NCBI GenBank assembly: GCA_944385895.1
Contig: CALWYZ010000001.1
Coordinates: 1-64,000 of the forward strand
Direction: 5' to 3'
Length of the DNA stretch: 64,000 nucleotides
DNA from: an uncultured Clostridia bacterium
GTDB lineage: Bacteria; Bacillota; Clostridia; Oscillospirales; QAKW01
The position numbers were made by a program, and so were the translations under genes. Of the stretch, positions 34,047-42,845 are shown one piece after another. Under the pieces are notes generated by a model that saw only the letters and a list, made by a program, of their open reading frames with translations, had not been told where the DNA came from and did no database searches. The stretch's first letter is position 1. Each line of letters begins with the position of its first letter.

Positions 34047-34676
34047 TTATTTTGTGCCGAATATTCTGTCTCCGGCGTCTCCCAGCCCCGGAACAATATA
34101 ACCGTTTTCATTTAATTTTTCATCTACATGTGCGCAGTAGATATGAACGTCTGGATGAGCTGAAGAGAGTGCGTTTATACCTTCGGGTGCTGCGATAAGA
34201 CACATAAATTTTATATTCTTACCGCCGTACTGTTTTATCCTGGTTATAGCATCGATAGCAGATCCGCCCGTGGCGAGCATGGGATCAGTGACGATCACCA
34301 GGCGCTTGTCCACGTTTTTAGGCAGCTTGCAGTAGTATTCGTGAGGTTCAAGGGTTTGTTCATCTCTGTACATTCCGATATGTCCGACTCTTGCAGACGG
34401 CACAAGGTTCAAGACTCCGTTTACCATTCCCAATCCGGCGCGCAGTATCGGAACGACTGCCAGCTTAACGCCTGCAAGTACCTTTGTTTTGGTTTTTGCA
34501 ATAGGCGTTGTTACATCTACATCTGTAAGCGGCAGGTCACGCATGGATTCATAGCACATCAGCATGGTTATCTCTTCTACAAGCTCGCGAAATTGTTTGG
34601 AGCTTGTGTCCGCGTTGCGCAGAATAGAAATTTTATGTTGAATAAGAGGATGATCGAAAACAGTTAGATTTTCCAT
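34047..34676 (-). CDS. upp: Uracil phosphoribosyltransferase
   Basis: The 209-residue enzyme salvages uracil with PRPP to UMP. The PRPP loop is [12 protein letters not shown] near 128-139 and the uracil loop [13 protein letters not shown] near the C-terminus; the V-P-I-L-R-A-G-L motif is at about 75. Full length and typical. ATG at 34676 with GGAG. Single gene with its own terminator. Confidence 0.97.
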   Translation of the reverse strand: MENLTVFDHPLIQHKISILRNADTSSKQFRELVEEITMLMCYESMRDLPLTDVDVTTPIAKTKTKVLAGVKLAVVPILRAGLGMVNGVLNLVPSARVGHIGMYRDEQTLEPHEYYCKLPKNVDKRLVIVTDPMLATGGSAIDAITRIKQYGGKNIKFMCLIAAPEGINALSSAHPDVHIYCAHVDEKLNENGYIVPGLGDAGDRIFGTK

Positions 34677-34759
34677 TATTTCAAACGCTCCTTATTAATT
34701 TTTATCATTTTATCAAAAAAAGATATATATTACAAGTATAATGTCGATTTTTTTATTAA

Positions 34760-34789
34760 TTGACAAAAAATACAGGTATATTATATAAT
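34760..34789 (+). promoter_or_regulatory. Promoter of the NagD-like/RadC-like operon
   Basis: TTGACA at 34760-34765, 18 bp, TATAAT at 34784-34789. Confidence 0.8.
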
Positions 34790-34817
34790 GAATACATACA
34801 AAAAATAGGAGGAATAT

Positions 34818-35600
34818 ATGAGATTACAGGATAAACAGGGCTTTATATGCGATATGGACGGTGTTATATATCATGGTAATGAGTTGCTTCCGGGGGTAAA
34901 GGAGTTTATCAACTGGCTTCAGGAAAACGATAAGAAATTTCTTTTTCTCACAAACAGTTCTGTCAGGTCTCCCAAAGAGCTTGCACAAAAGCTTTCGAGA
35001 ATGGGAATGGATATAGATCCTTCTCACTTTTATACATCGGCGCTGTCTACGGCCTCGTATCTGGCAAAGCAGAAACCCGGATGCACAGCGTATGTTATCG
35101 GTGAATCGGGACTTATAAACGCACTTTACGATATGGGGATATCAATGAACGATGTCAATCCCGACTATGTTGTGATAGGTGACGGCAAGACAATAAATTA
35201 TAATATGGCAAATATAACAAAAGCTGTAAATCTCGTTTTGTCAGGCGCTAAGCTTATAGGTACCAATCCAGACATAACAGGTCCGATTGAGGGCGGAGAA
35301 ATCGAGCCGGCGTGCAGGTCTCTTGTATCTCCTATTGAGATAGCGACAGGCAAATCCGCGTATTTTCTGGGCAAGCCCAATCCGCTTATGATGCGGTGCG
35401 GTTTGTCTCTGCTCGGCTGCGATGAAGATGATGTTGCCATAATCGGTGACAGAATGGATACAGATATAATCGCAGGTATTGAGTCTGAAATCGATACCGT
35501 TCTGGTGCTTACAGGCGTTACATCGAGGGCGATAATGGAGAGCTTTCCCTATCGTCCAAAGTATATACTTGATGGAGTGGGAGACGTGATCAATAATTGA
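34818..35600 (+). CDS. HAD-IIA (NagD/AraL-type) sugar phosphatase
   Basis: The 260-residue protein has motif I ICDMDGVIYHG (nucleophile Asp12), motif II FLTNSS near 43, a C2-type cap and motif III/IV KPNPLMM...IIGDRMDTDI near 195-220. HAD-IIA enzymes dephosphorylate small sugar phosphates or nucleotides. ATG at 34818 with AGGAGGA. The stop overlaps the next start by one base (TGATG). Confidence 0.92.
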   Translation: MRLQDKQGFICDMDGVIYHGNELLPGVKEFINWLQENDKKFLFLTNSSVRSPKELAQKLSRMGMDIDPSHFYTSALSTASYLAKQKPGCTAYVIGESGLINALYDMGISMNDVNPDYVVIGDGKTINYNMANITKAVNLVLSGAKLIGTNPDITGPIEGGEIEPACRSLVSPIEIATGKSAYFLGKPNPLMMRCGLSLLGCDEDDVAIIGDRMDTDIIAGIESEIDTVLVLTGVTSRAIMESFPYRPKYILDGVGDVINN

Positions 35601-36301
35601 TGCGTGAAATTTACTCAGATGCAAAACGGGATTGCTCAATACTTCGTCTTATTGAATCCGGTGCGCAGGTGTCGGACGAGGAGCTGATCAGCGCATTGCT
35701 TGACGGCGTTTGCGCGGTGATTGACAGTTGCCACACTGCAAAGATTTTACTAGATAAGTACGGTACGCTTTCAAATATCTGCAATGCACCGTACAGGGAA
35801 CTTGTCCAAACGGAGGGTGTGGGAGAAAAGGGAGCAGCTCTGCTGAAAATATGTGGTGCAGCGGTTACCAATATACTGTGTGAAGGCAATACCGATAATA
35901 AACGCAGGATTTATACCTATGATGAGCTTGTGGATTATCTGAGACCGCATTTTCTGAACCAAAAGGTTGAAAAGCTTTATCTTTTGACGCTCAATTCCAG
36001 ATACAGGATACTCGGTCTTAGTCTGATAGCACAGGGCGATAGGGACAGTCTGACGTTTGATAAAAAGCTTGTTATAGACAGGGCCTTGAAGAGCGGAGCA
36101 AGCTCAGTTGTGCTTGCACATAATCATATGTCCAGCGTATTGCCGTCCGCACAGGATGTTATAATAACAAATGACCTTGCACAGCTTTTAGACAGTGTTA
36201 GCATCAGGCTTCACGATCATATTATTTTCTGTGAAAATAAATCAAAGTCTATGAGAAGATCCGGCTATATAAAAGATGATAAATCGCCTCTGTTTTGCTA
36301 A
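35600..36301 (+). CDS. RadC-like JAB/MPN-domain protein
   Basis: The 233-residue protein has an N-terminal HhH-type region with TEGVGEKGAALL near 72-83 and a C-terminal JAB domain. The metal motif is seen in VLAHNHMSSVLPSAQDVIIT (H-x-H...D). RadC proteins were once thought to repair DNA, but their role is unclear. The usual H-N-H-P-S-G is H-N-H-M-S-S here, a mild divergence at the Pro-Gly pair. ATG at 35600 overlaps the phosphatase stop. Confidence 0.88.
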   Translation: MREIYSDAKRDCSILRLIESGAQVSDEELISALLDGVCAVIDSCHTAKILLDKYGTLSNICNAPYRELVQTEGVGEKGAALLKICGAAVTNILCEGNTDNKRRIYTYDELVDYLRPHFLNQKVEKLYLLTLNSRYRILGLSLIAQGDRDSLTFDKKLVIDRALKSGASSVVLAHNHMSSVLPSAQDVIITNDLAQLLDSVSIRLHDHIIFCENKSKSMRRSGYIKDDKSPLFC

Positions 36302-36418
36302 GACCTTTTTATTTTATCAAAAAAAGTCGTTTGTTCTTGATTTTTATATCTCATAGTGCTATATTTATTGCAATATAATATATATAATATCTAATACATT
36401 ATAAAAGCGGAGGCAAAA

Positions 36419-37123
36419 ATGTCATTTTTGGAAAGTACTTTTGATTACCTGCGGGACTTTAATATTGTCACGATTATAATAAGGCTTGTTGCTGCGGTTC
36501 TTCTTGGAGGACTTATTGGACTGGAAAGAGAACGACACGGTCGCGCGGCAGGACTGCGCACACATATCCTTGTCTGCCTGGGAGCCGCCATAACAACTCT
36601 TATCGGCCAGTTTGATATGGTACATATAGACGGGTACGTCGGTGACCCGATGCGTATAGGTGCACAGGTTATATCAGGAATTGGCTTTCTGGGAGTAGGT
36701 ACAATACTGTCAAAAGGCAGATTTCAGGTCACCGGCCTTACTACCGCGGCGGGGCTGTGGACTACTGCGGCAATCGGTCTTGCACTCGGGATCGGGTTTT
36801 ATGAGGGAGCGTTTATAGGCACATTTCTTGCAGTGCTTACAATGACTCTGCTTTCCAAATTTGACGCTCATGTAATTGAACGCAGCAAAAAATTCCGTGT
36901 TTATTTAGAAACGGGAGATGTAAATCGTATAAGTGATCTTATCGATTTGCTGGAACATACATATTACGCAAAGGATCTACAGGTTACTGTCCCCAGAAGC
37001 GGTATTTCCAATAATGCGGGAATCGAGGCAACAGTAAAGATAAACAAAAATATTTCACAGGATTCCGTTTTGAAAAGCCTGACTGATCTGGATGATGTTT
37101 TATTTGCTCTTCCGTCCATTTAG
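36419..37123 (+). CDS. MgtC/SapB family membrane protein
   Basis: The 234-residue protein has four or five spans with the MgtC signature GLIGLERERHGRAAGLRTHI near 31-50 and G-L-T-T-A-A-G-L-W-T-T-A near 108-119, then a C-terminal ACT-like domain. Members relate to Mg2+ limitation and ATP-synthase control; many act as general transport-associated proteins. ATG at 36419 with GCGGAGG. It is 23 bp before the GDPD-like gene, probably one operon. Confidence 0.92.
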   Translation: MSFLESTFDYLRDFNIVTIIIRLVAAVLLGGLIGLERERHGRAAGLRTHILVCLGAAITTLIGQFDMVHIDGYVGDPMRIGAQVISGIGFLGVGTILSKGRFQVTGLTTAAGLWTTAAIGLALGIGFYEGAFIGTFLAVLTMTLLSKFDAHVIERSKKFRVYLETGDVNRISDLIDLLEHTYYAKDLQVTVPRSGISNNAGIEATVKINKNISQDSVLKSLTDLDDVLFALPSI

Positions 37124-37146
37124 ATTTTTAACAGAAGGTTAAAACA

Positions 37147-38331
37147 ATGAAAAAACGGCTAATATGCATAACACTTATACTTGTAATACTTTCTGTGCTT
37201 GCCGTAATTTTAGCTGTAAGCCTTGTTACAGAGCGTACGCTGTTAGATAACGGATATCTGCCGTTGGACGAGGTGATGAAAGCGGCAGGCTATTCAAACT
37301 GCGGAACCGGCAGGTTTGAGACAAAAGTCTGCGGTATTGATATAGAAATATGCTTTGACTTTGAGAACAACGTGTGTACAAAAAATCTGTACAGCTTTAA
37401 TATAGACGGAAAGTATATAATGTCGGGGTCAGGATACTATATAGATTGCGATACGGTAAGTAACATTACAAATAAAAACATAACCATAAATAACGGTAAG
37501 TTCAATGTATCTGATATTGACTATTCTCCCCATCAGTGGACGACTGAGTTTGAGCCTATCGTGGCGCATTCGGGCGGTGATGTGAGAGGCGAATATTATA
37601 CTGATTACTATTCAAACTCTCTTGAGGCAATTGTTCAGAACTATGACCTTGGCTTCCGTGTTTTCGAGCTGGATTTTTACTTGACAAGCGATAATGATCT
37701 TGCCCTTGTGCACGATTGGACACAATACGGAAACTATGATGGCACAGCCCCTTCTTCGGAGGAATGGAAGAAAATGAAAACTCACGGCTTTCCTCAGACA
37801 GAAGGCGTATATTATACTTCTATGCTTATCGGAGACCTGTTGGATCAGATGATTGTAAACCAGGATATGTTTGTTATCACCGATACAAAATCTTTTGAAA
37901 TAAGCACAGAGCAAACGCGTATACAGTTTGAGGTGCTTAGGGACGAGGCGTTGAAGCGTGACCGTAATCTGCTCAAGCGGATAATCCCTCAGATATACGA
38001 TGAGCAGATGTATGATCTTATTATGGATATTTATGATTTCCCGGATGTGATATATACTCTTTACGCTACAGGCTCCACTGTCGACAGAGTAGTGGAGTTT
38101 GTATCTGATAAGGATAATATAAAAGTTGTAACTGTCAACAAGGACGAAGCAAGATTTCAGGACGACGGACTTGCTGAGAAGCTGAGTAAAATAGACAGAC
38201 TTGTTTACATACATTCGTTATTGGAATTTGACGAGTTTGCAAAATATGCAAAGTACGGCGCGTACGGCTATTACGCGCATCATCTTACGCCCGTTGACTA
38301 TAATATGTACAAATCGTGCAGCGGCAACTGA
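37147..38331 (+). CDS. Membrane-anchored GDPD-like phosphodiesterase (HxGG subfamily)
   Basis: The 394-residue protein has an N-terminal signal anchor (about 4-28), an unknown stretch of about 110 residues, and a PI-PLC/GDPD-type barrel from about 135: VAHSGGDVRG, YSNSLEAI, F-E-L-D-F-Y-L-T-S-D and ALVHDW. Canonical GDPDs have H-R-G at the first motif; here Arg is Ser, within the H-x-G-G subfamily that usually reads H-A-G-G. The two acidic ligands and the second His are kept, so it may still be a metal-dependent phosphodiesterase acting on lipids or teichoic acids outside the cell. Closed by a strong terminator. Confidence 0.8.
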   Translation: MKKRLICITLILVILSVLAVILAVSLVTERTLLDNGYLPLDEVMKAAGYSNCGTGRFETKVCGIDIEICFDFENNVCTKNLYSFNIDGKYIMSGSGYYIDCDTVSNITNKNITINNGKFNVSDIDYSPHQWTTEFEPIVAHSGGDVRGEYYTDYYSNSLEAIVQNYDLGFRVFELDFYLTSDNDLALVHDWTQYGNYDGTAPSSEEWKKMKTHGFPQTEGVYYTSMLIGDLLDQMIVNQDMFVITDTKSFEISTEQTRIQFEVLRDEALKRDRNLLKRIIPQIYDEQMYDLIMDIYDFPDVIYTLYATGSTVDRVVEFVSDKDNIKVVTVNKDEARFQDDGLAEKLSKIDRLVYIHSLLEFDEFAKYAKYGAYGYYAHHLTPVDYNMYKSCSGN

Positions 38332-38333
38332 CA

Positions 38334-38370
38334 AAAAATCGTACAGACTAAGGTCTGTACGATTTTTTTG
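38334..38370 (+). terminator. Terminator of the mgtC-gdpd operon
   Basis: AAATCGTACAGAC pairs with GTCTGTACGATTT around TAAG, then T tract. Confidence 0.9.
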
Positions 38371-38388
38371 CCAAGACTGATTCAGCTG

Positions 38389-38417
38389 TTGACTTTGACA
38401 TGTGCATGAAATATAAT
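38389..38417 (+). promoter_or_regulatory. Promoter of the HAD-tex operon
   Basis: TTGACT at 38389-38394, 17 bp, TATAAT at 38412-38417. The start of RNA, near 38424, almost coincides with the first possible start codon. Confidence 0.75.
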
Positions 38418-38424
38418 TATACTG

Positions 38425-39084
38425 GTGATAAATTTGGACTATAAAAATATTTTGTTTGATTTGGACGGAACTCTTACAGATCCCAAAGAAGGAATAACAA
38501 ATTCCGTCGCGCATGCGTTGAATTACTTTGGTATACATGTTGCAGACCGTAATGACCTATGCAAATTTATAGGTCCGCCTCTTACGGATTCGTTTGCCAA
38601 GTATTACGGCTTTGACGCAAAGAAAAGTCTTAAAGCTATCGAGGTGTACCGAGAATATTTTTCCGTCAAGGGCATATTTGAAAACCGCCTTTATGACGGC
38701 GTCATAACAATGCTTGAAAAGCTTTCCCGAATGAACAGACAGCTGTTTATAGCAACAAGCAAACCTGAAAAGTTTGCTGTGCAGATAGCAAAGCACTTTG
38801 ACTTTTATCGGTTTTTTAAAGCGGTGCGCGGCATTCCGCTTGACAGAGAGGGCATGACAAAAGGTGAAGTGATAGCAGGAGTCATAAGAGAATTTTCACT
38901 TGACAGGGCTCAAACGGTCATGGTAGGAGACAGGTCGTATGATATTATGGGTGCGGCTGAAAACGGGATTGACAGCATAGGCGTCTTGTACGGCTACGGC
39001 GACAGAGATGAGCTTGAGGGCGCCAACGCCGGATATATTGCAGACAGTATCAATCAGCTTACAAACTACTTAGAGGTAAAATAA
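38425..39084 (+). CDS. HAD hydrolase, phosphoglycolate-phosphatase-like (Gph/PpaX)
   Basis: The 219-residue protein has motif I LFDLDGTLTDP (nucleophile Asp near 12), a C1 cap, motif II IATSKP near 112 and motif IV VGDRSYDIMGA near 170. It probably cleaves small phosphoesters. The start is ambiguous: GTG at 38425 would make a leaderless message, while TTG at 38434 has GGTGAT four bases before it and gives the usual M-D-Y-K-N-I-L-F-D start. The stop overlaps the tex start by one base. Confidence 0.88.
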   Translation: MINLDYKNILFDLDGTLTDPKEGITNSVAHALNYFGIHVADRNDLCKFIGPPLTDSFAKYYGFDAKKSLKAIEVYREYFSVKGIFENRLYDGVITMLEKLSRMNRQLFIATSKPEKFAVQIAKHFDFYRFFKAVRGIPLDREGMTKGEVIAGVIREFSLDRAQTVMVGDRSYDIMGAAENGIDSIGVLYGYGDRDELEGANAGYIADSINQLTNYLEVK

Positions 39085-41264
39085 TGAATATCACAGAAAC
39101 AATTACAAAAGAATTCGGTTTAAAGCTTTGGCAGACAGAAAATGCCGTTAAACTGATTGATGACGGCAATACCATACCGTTTATAGCAAGATACCGTAAG
39201 GAAATGACCGGCTCACTGGATGATCAGGTTCTGCGGCAGCTTTCAGAACGTCTTGAATATCTGAGAAACCTTGAGGCTCAGCGCGAAAAGGTATATAAAT
39301 CGATTTTCGAGCAGGGGGCTATGACCGAGCAAATATCCGCCGCGCTGGAAGCGGCGGGCACGCTTGCCGAAATAGAGGATATATACCGTCCGTATAAGCC
39401 TAAACGGAAAACCCGTGCGTCTGTTGCCCGTGAAAAGGGACTGCTGCCTCTGACAGAGGCAGTTTTGCAGCAGAAAAAAGACTGTCCGCCAATAGAACAG
39501 CTGGCGCAGCAGTTTGTTGACCCTGACAAGGGTGTCGATGATGCACAAGCTGCGCTTTGCGGAGCGAGCGATATCATAGCGGAAATTATTGCGGATGATG
39601 CCGCTGTGCGCAAGGGTCTGAGAACTGTGTGTACGGAGCACGGACAGATCCGTTGTCAGGGTATTTCCGACGACCTTGGAGTGTATGAGATGTACGCAGA
39701 TTACAGCGAACAGATAAAGACTGTGCCGGGTCACAGAATTTTAGCTGTAAATCGTGGTGAAAAAGAGAAAATACTGCGAGTGACTGTCGATTTTGATAGG
39801 GATACAGCGCTTGGCATAGTCTGCAGAAACTATGTGACGGGAACAGGCGAATGTTCGGATTTTGTTCGTAACGCGGCGCAGGACTCGTATGACAGACTGA
39901 TATTTCCGGCAATAGAGCGGGAAATAAGAAGCACACTTACCCAGCGCGCGCAGGACAGCGCGATAAAGGTATTTGCCGTAAACCTGCGCCAGCTTTTAAT
40001 GCAGCCGCCTGTTAAAGGCAGGGTGACAATGGGCTTTGATCCCGGCTATCGTACTGGATGTAAGATAGCGGTAGTGGATGGAACCGGCAAAGTGCTGGAC
40101 ACCGGCGTTATATATCCGGCGCCTCCGCACAGCAAAATAGATCAGGCAAAATCATTTGTTAAAACAATGGTAAAAAAATACGGCGTTTCCATGTTCGCTA
40201 TAGGAAACGGAACGGCGTCCCATGAAACAGAGGTGTTTGCCGCCGAGACGATACATGAGCTTGACTGCGGCATAACATATATGGTGGTAAGCGAGGCCGG
40301 TGCGTCCGTATATTCGGCGTCAAAGCTGGGAGCTCAGGAATTTCCCGATTATGATGTATCGTTGCGCAGTGCAGTATCGATTGCAAGACGTCTGCAGGAT
40401 CCGTTGGCCGAGCTTGTCAAAATCGATCCTAAGGCAATAGGCGTCGGTCAGTATCAGCATGATATGCCTCAGGCTCAGCTGTCAGACGCGCTTGACGGAG
40501 TGGTGGAAGGCTGCGTAAACTCAGTGGGCGTTGATCTGAATACAGCGTCTGCGCCGCTTTTGTCAAGAGTGGCGGGTATAGGCGGTTCACTGGCTGAAAA
40601 CATAGTGACATACAGACAGGAAAACGGAGCATTTACATCGCGGTCTCAGCTAAAAAAAGTACCTAAGCTCGGTCCGCGTGCGTTTGAGCAGTGCGCCGGA
40701 TTCTTGAGGGTGCCGGAAAGCGGCAATATTCTGGACAGAACGGCAGTCCACCCTGAAAGCTACCCCGCGGCTAAGGCGCTGCTGCTCAAATGCGGATATG
40801 ATGTAGATAAAGTACGCACCTGTGAATTGCAGTCGCTTATGGACAGCGCCGTTAAATACGGACTGAAGACTCTTTGCAGTGAGCTTGATATCGGTGAACC
40901 AACCCTTATAGATATTATAAATGAACTGATGAGACCCGGCCGTGATCCTCGCGATTTGCTTCCCGCACCTATGCTGAGGACCGATATAATGGAAATGTCC
41001 GATCTTTGCCCCGGTATGGAGCTTACCGGAACAGTGAGAAATGTAATTGATTTCGGAGCATTTATTGATATCGGCGTGCATCAGGACGGACTTGTGCATA
41101 TATCCAAAATAACAAAAAAATATATAAAACATCCGTCTGAGGTTCTTAATGTCGGAGATATAGTAAAAGTATGGGTCGTATCTGTCGATACTGTTAAAAA
41201 GAGAATATCGCTGACTATGATCGATCCGTCGGAGAAAGAGCGCAAGACGGCTGAAAGGAGATAA
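39084..41264 (+). CDS. tex: Tex-family S1 RNA-binding transcription accessory protein
   Basis: The 726-residue protein has the full Tex layout: N-terminal helical domain, YqgF-like RNase H fold (M-G-F-D-P-G-Y-R-T-G-C-K near 317), helix-hairpin-helix repeats (VGVDLNTASAPLLSRVAGIG near 479-500) and a C-terminal S1 domain (GTVRNVIDFGAFIDIG near 645). Tex affects transcription and toxin gene expression in several bacteria. ATG at 39084 is coupled to the HAD gene; pyk starts 7 bp downstream. Confidence 0.97.
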   Translation: MNITETITKEFGLKLWQTENAVKLIDDGNTIPFIARYRKEMTGSLDDQVLRQLSERLEYLRNLEAQREKVYKSIFEQGAMTEQISAALEAAGTLAEIEDIYRPYKPKRKTRASVAREKGLLPLTEAVLQQKKDCPPIEQLAQQFVDPDKGVDDAQAALCGASDIIAEIIADDAAVRKGLRTVCTEHGQIRCQGISDDLGVYEMYADYSEQIKTVPGHRILAVNRGEKEKILRVTVDFDRDTALGIVCRNYVTGTGECSDFVRNAAQDSYDRLIFPAIEREIRSTLTQRAQDSAIKVFAVNLRQLLMQPPVKGRVTMGFDPGYRTGCKIAVVDGTGKVLDTGVIYPAPPHSKIDQAKSFVKTMVKKYGVSMFAIGNGTASHETEVFAAETIHELDCGITYMVVSEAGASVYSASKLGAQEFPDYDVSLRSAVSIARRLQDPLAELVKIDPKAIGVGQYQHDMPQAQLSDALDGVVEGCVNSVGVDLNTASAPLLSRVAGIGGSLAENIVTYRQENGAFTSRSQLKKVPKLGPRAFEQCAGFLRVPESGNILDRTAVHPESYPAAKALLLKCGYDVDKVRTCELQSLMDSAVKYGLKTLCSELDIGEPTLIDIINELMRPGRDPRDLLPAPMLRTDIMEMSDLCPGMELTGTVRNVIDFGAFIDIGVHQDGLVHISKITKKYIKHPSEVLNVGDIVKVWVVSVDTVKKRISLTMIDPSEKERKTAERR

Positions 41265-41271
41265 TACATAA

Positions 41272-42690
41272 ATGAGAAAAACAAAGATAGTATGTACCAT
41301 GGGCCCAGCATGTGCAGATGAGAAAATTGTTGAGGGAATGTGCAGAGCCGGTATGAATGTTGCACGCCTGAACTTTTCTCACGGCGACTACCGGGAACAT
41401 GCTAATAATATTTCTATTATAAAGAATGTACGTCAAAATTTGGGACTTCCTATTGCTATCATGCTTGATACAAAAGGCCCCGAATACAGAATAAAAACCT
41501 TTAAAGACAACAGAAAAATCACTCTCAAGGAGGGCGACAGCTTTACCTTTACCGTAAATGATATAGAGGGAGACAACACCATGGTTTCGGTAAACTATAA
41601 GGGTTTGCCGCATGACCTTGAAAAAGGTGATACCATACTTCTTAATAACGGTCTTATGGTGTTTAAAGTGGTTTCTCTTACCGATACCGAGGCAAATTGT
41701 ACAGTGGTTGTGGGCGGAGAACTGTCGGGAAGAAAAAGCATGAGCTTTCCGGGTAAGGTCCTCAAGCAGAAATACTTAAGCGAACAGGATAAAAAAGACA
41801 TAGCATTTGGTGTTGAAAACGATATCGACTTTATAGCATGCTCCTTTGTTTCCTGCAAGCAGGATCTGCTTGATATAAAGAATTATCTGAAAGAAATAAA
41901 CGCTCACGATATCGACATTATCGCAAAAATAGAAAACCGCAGCGGTATTGAAAATATCGAAGAGATTTGCCAGGCGTGCGACGGCATAATGGTTGCCCGC
42001 GGTGACCTTGGCGTTGAGATTCCATTTGAAGAGGTGCCGATAATACAAAAACAGCTGATTACAAAATGTAGGCTTCTGGGCAAACGCGTTATCACCGCCA
42101 CTGAAATGCTTGAATCCATGATATACAACGCTCGCCCTACCAGAGCGGAGATCTCTGATGTCGCAAACGCTGTTTATGACGGTACAAGCGCAGTCATGCT
42201 GTCCGGTGAAACAGCTGCAGGCAAATATCCGGTACAGGCGGTAGAGGCGATGGCTAGAATTGCAGAGTGTACGGAAAACAATATAGACTATGAAAAGCGA
42301 TTTGCCGAATCTGAATTCAAAATACGCAATACTCTTGATGCTATTTCTCATGCGACATGCGGTATGGCAATTGATATAAAGGCAAAGCTGATTGCCGTCT
42401 GTTCTCTTTCCGGAATGACCGCGCGTATGGTTTCACGCTTCAGATCCCCTATTGATATTCTCGGTCTTACAACAAATGAACGCACTCTCCGCAAGCTTTC
42501 TCTTTCCTGGGGAGTAACTCCCGTTATGTGTGATGAATTTAATTCCACCGACGTTTTGTTCTATACTGCTAACCGTATTTCTAAAGCCACTTTTTCTCTG
42601 AAAAAGGGTGATAGAATAGTTATTACAGGTGGTATCACAAACGGTGTTTCCGGCAACACCAATCTTATAAAGGTAGATACAATAGGATAA
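41272..42690 (+). CDS. pyk: Pyruvate kinase
   Basis: The 472-residue enzyme converts PEP and ADP to pyruvate and ATP. Visible are KIVCTMGPA, the R-L-N-F-S-H-G motif near 33, DTKGPEYR near 66, the catalytic IIAKIENRSGIENIEEI near 220 and ATEMLESMIYN near 276. It lacks the extra C-terminal PEP-utiliser domain found in Bacillus enzymes. Unusually it is downstream of tex; it may share its message. Confidence 0.98.
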   Translation: MRKTKIVCTMGPACADEKIVEGMCRAGMNVARLNFSHGDYREHANNISIIKNVRQNLGLPIAIMLDTKGPEYRIKTFKDNRKITLKEGDSFTFTVNDIEGDNTMVSVNYKGLPHDLEKGDTILLNNGLMVFKVVSLTDTEANCTVVVGGELSGRKSMSFPGKVLKQKYLSEQDKKDIAFGVENDIDFIACSFVSCKQDLLDIKNYLKEINAHDIDIIAKIENRSGIENIEEICQACDGIMVARGDLGVEIPFEEVPIIQKQLITKCRLLGKRVITATEMLESMIYNARPTRAEISDVANAVYDGTSAVMLSGETAAGKYPVQAVEAMARIAECTENNIDYEKRFAESEFKIRNTLDAISHATCGMAIDIKAKLIAVCSLSGMTARMVSRFRSPIDILGLTTNERTLRKLSLSWGVTPVMCDEFNSTDVLFYTANRISKATFSLKKGDRIVITGGITNGVSGNTNLIKVDTIG

Positions 42691-42774
42691 TAAATACTAT
42701 TTGTATAATATAACATAAACAGTACTATATGTATACTTGATTTTAATAAAAATATGGTTGTTTTTATAAAACGA

Positions 42775-42803
42775 TGTACAAACCGATGCTGACGTGATAT
42801 AAT
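42775..42803 (+). promoter_or_regulatory. Promoter of the AI-2E-type transporter gene
   Basis: TGTACA at 42775-42780, 17 bp, TATAAT at 42798-42803. Confidence 0.7.
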
Positions 42804-42845
42804 CGGTAAAACGGCGCTTAAAATATAAGAATTACGGAGTTGAAA

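Noticed and set aside
38395-38417. TTGACA at 38395-38400 as the -35 of the HAD promoter
   Set aside because: Only 11 bp separate it from TATAAT; the overlapping TTGACT six bases upstream has the proper 17-bp spacing.
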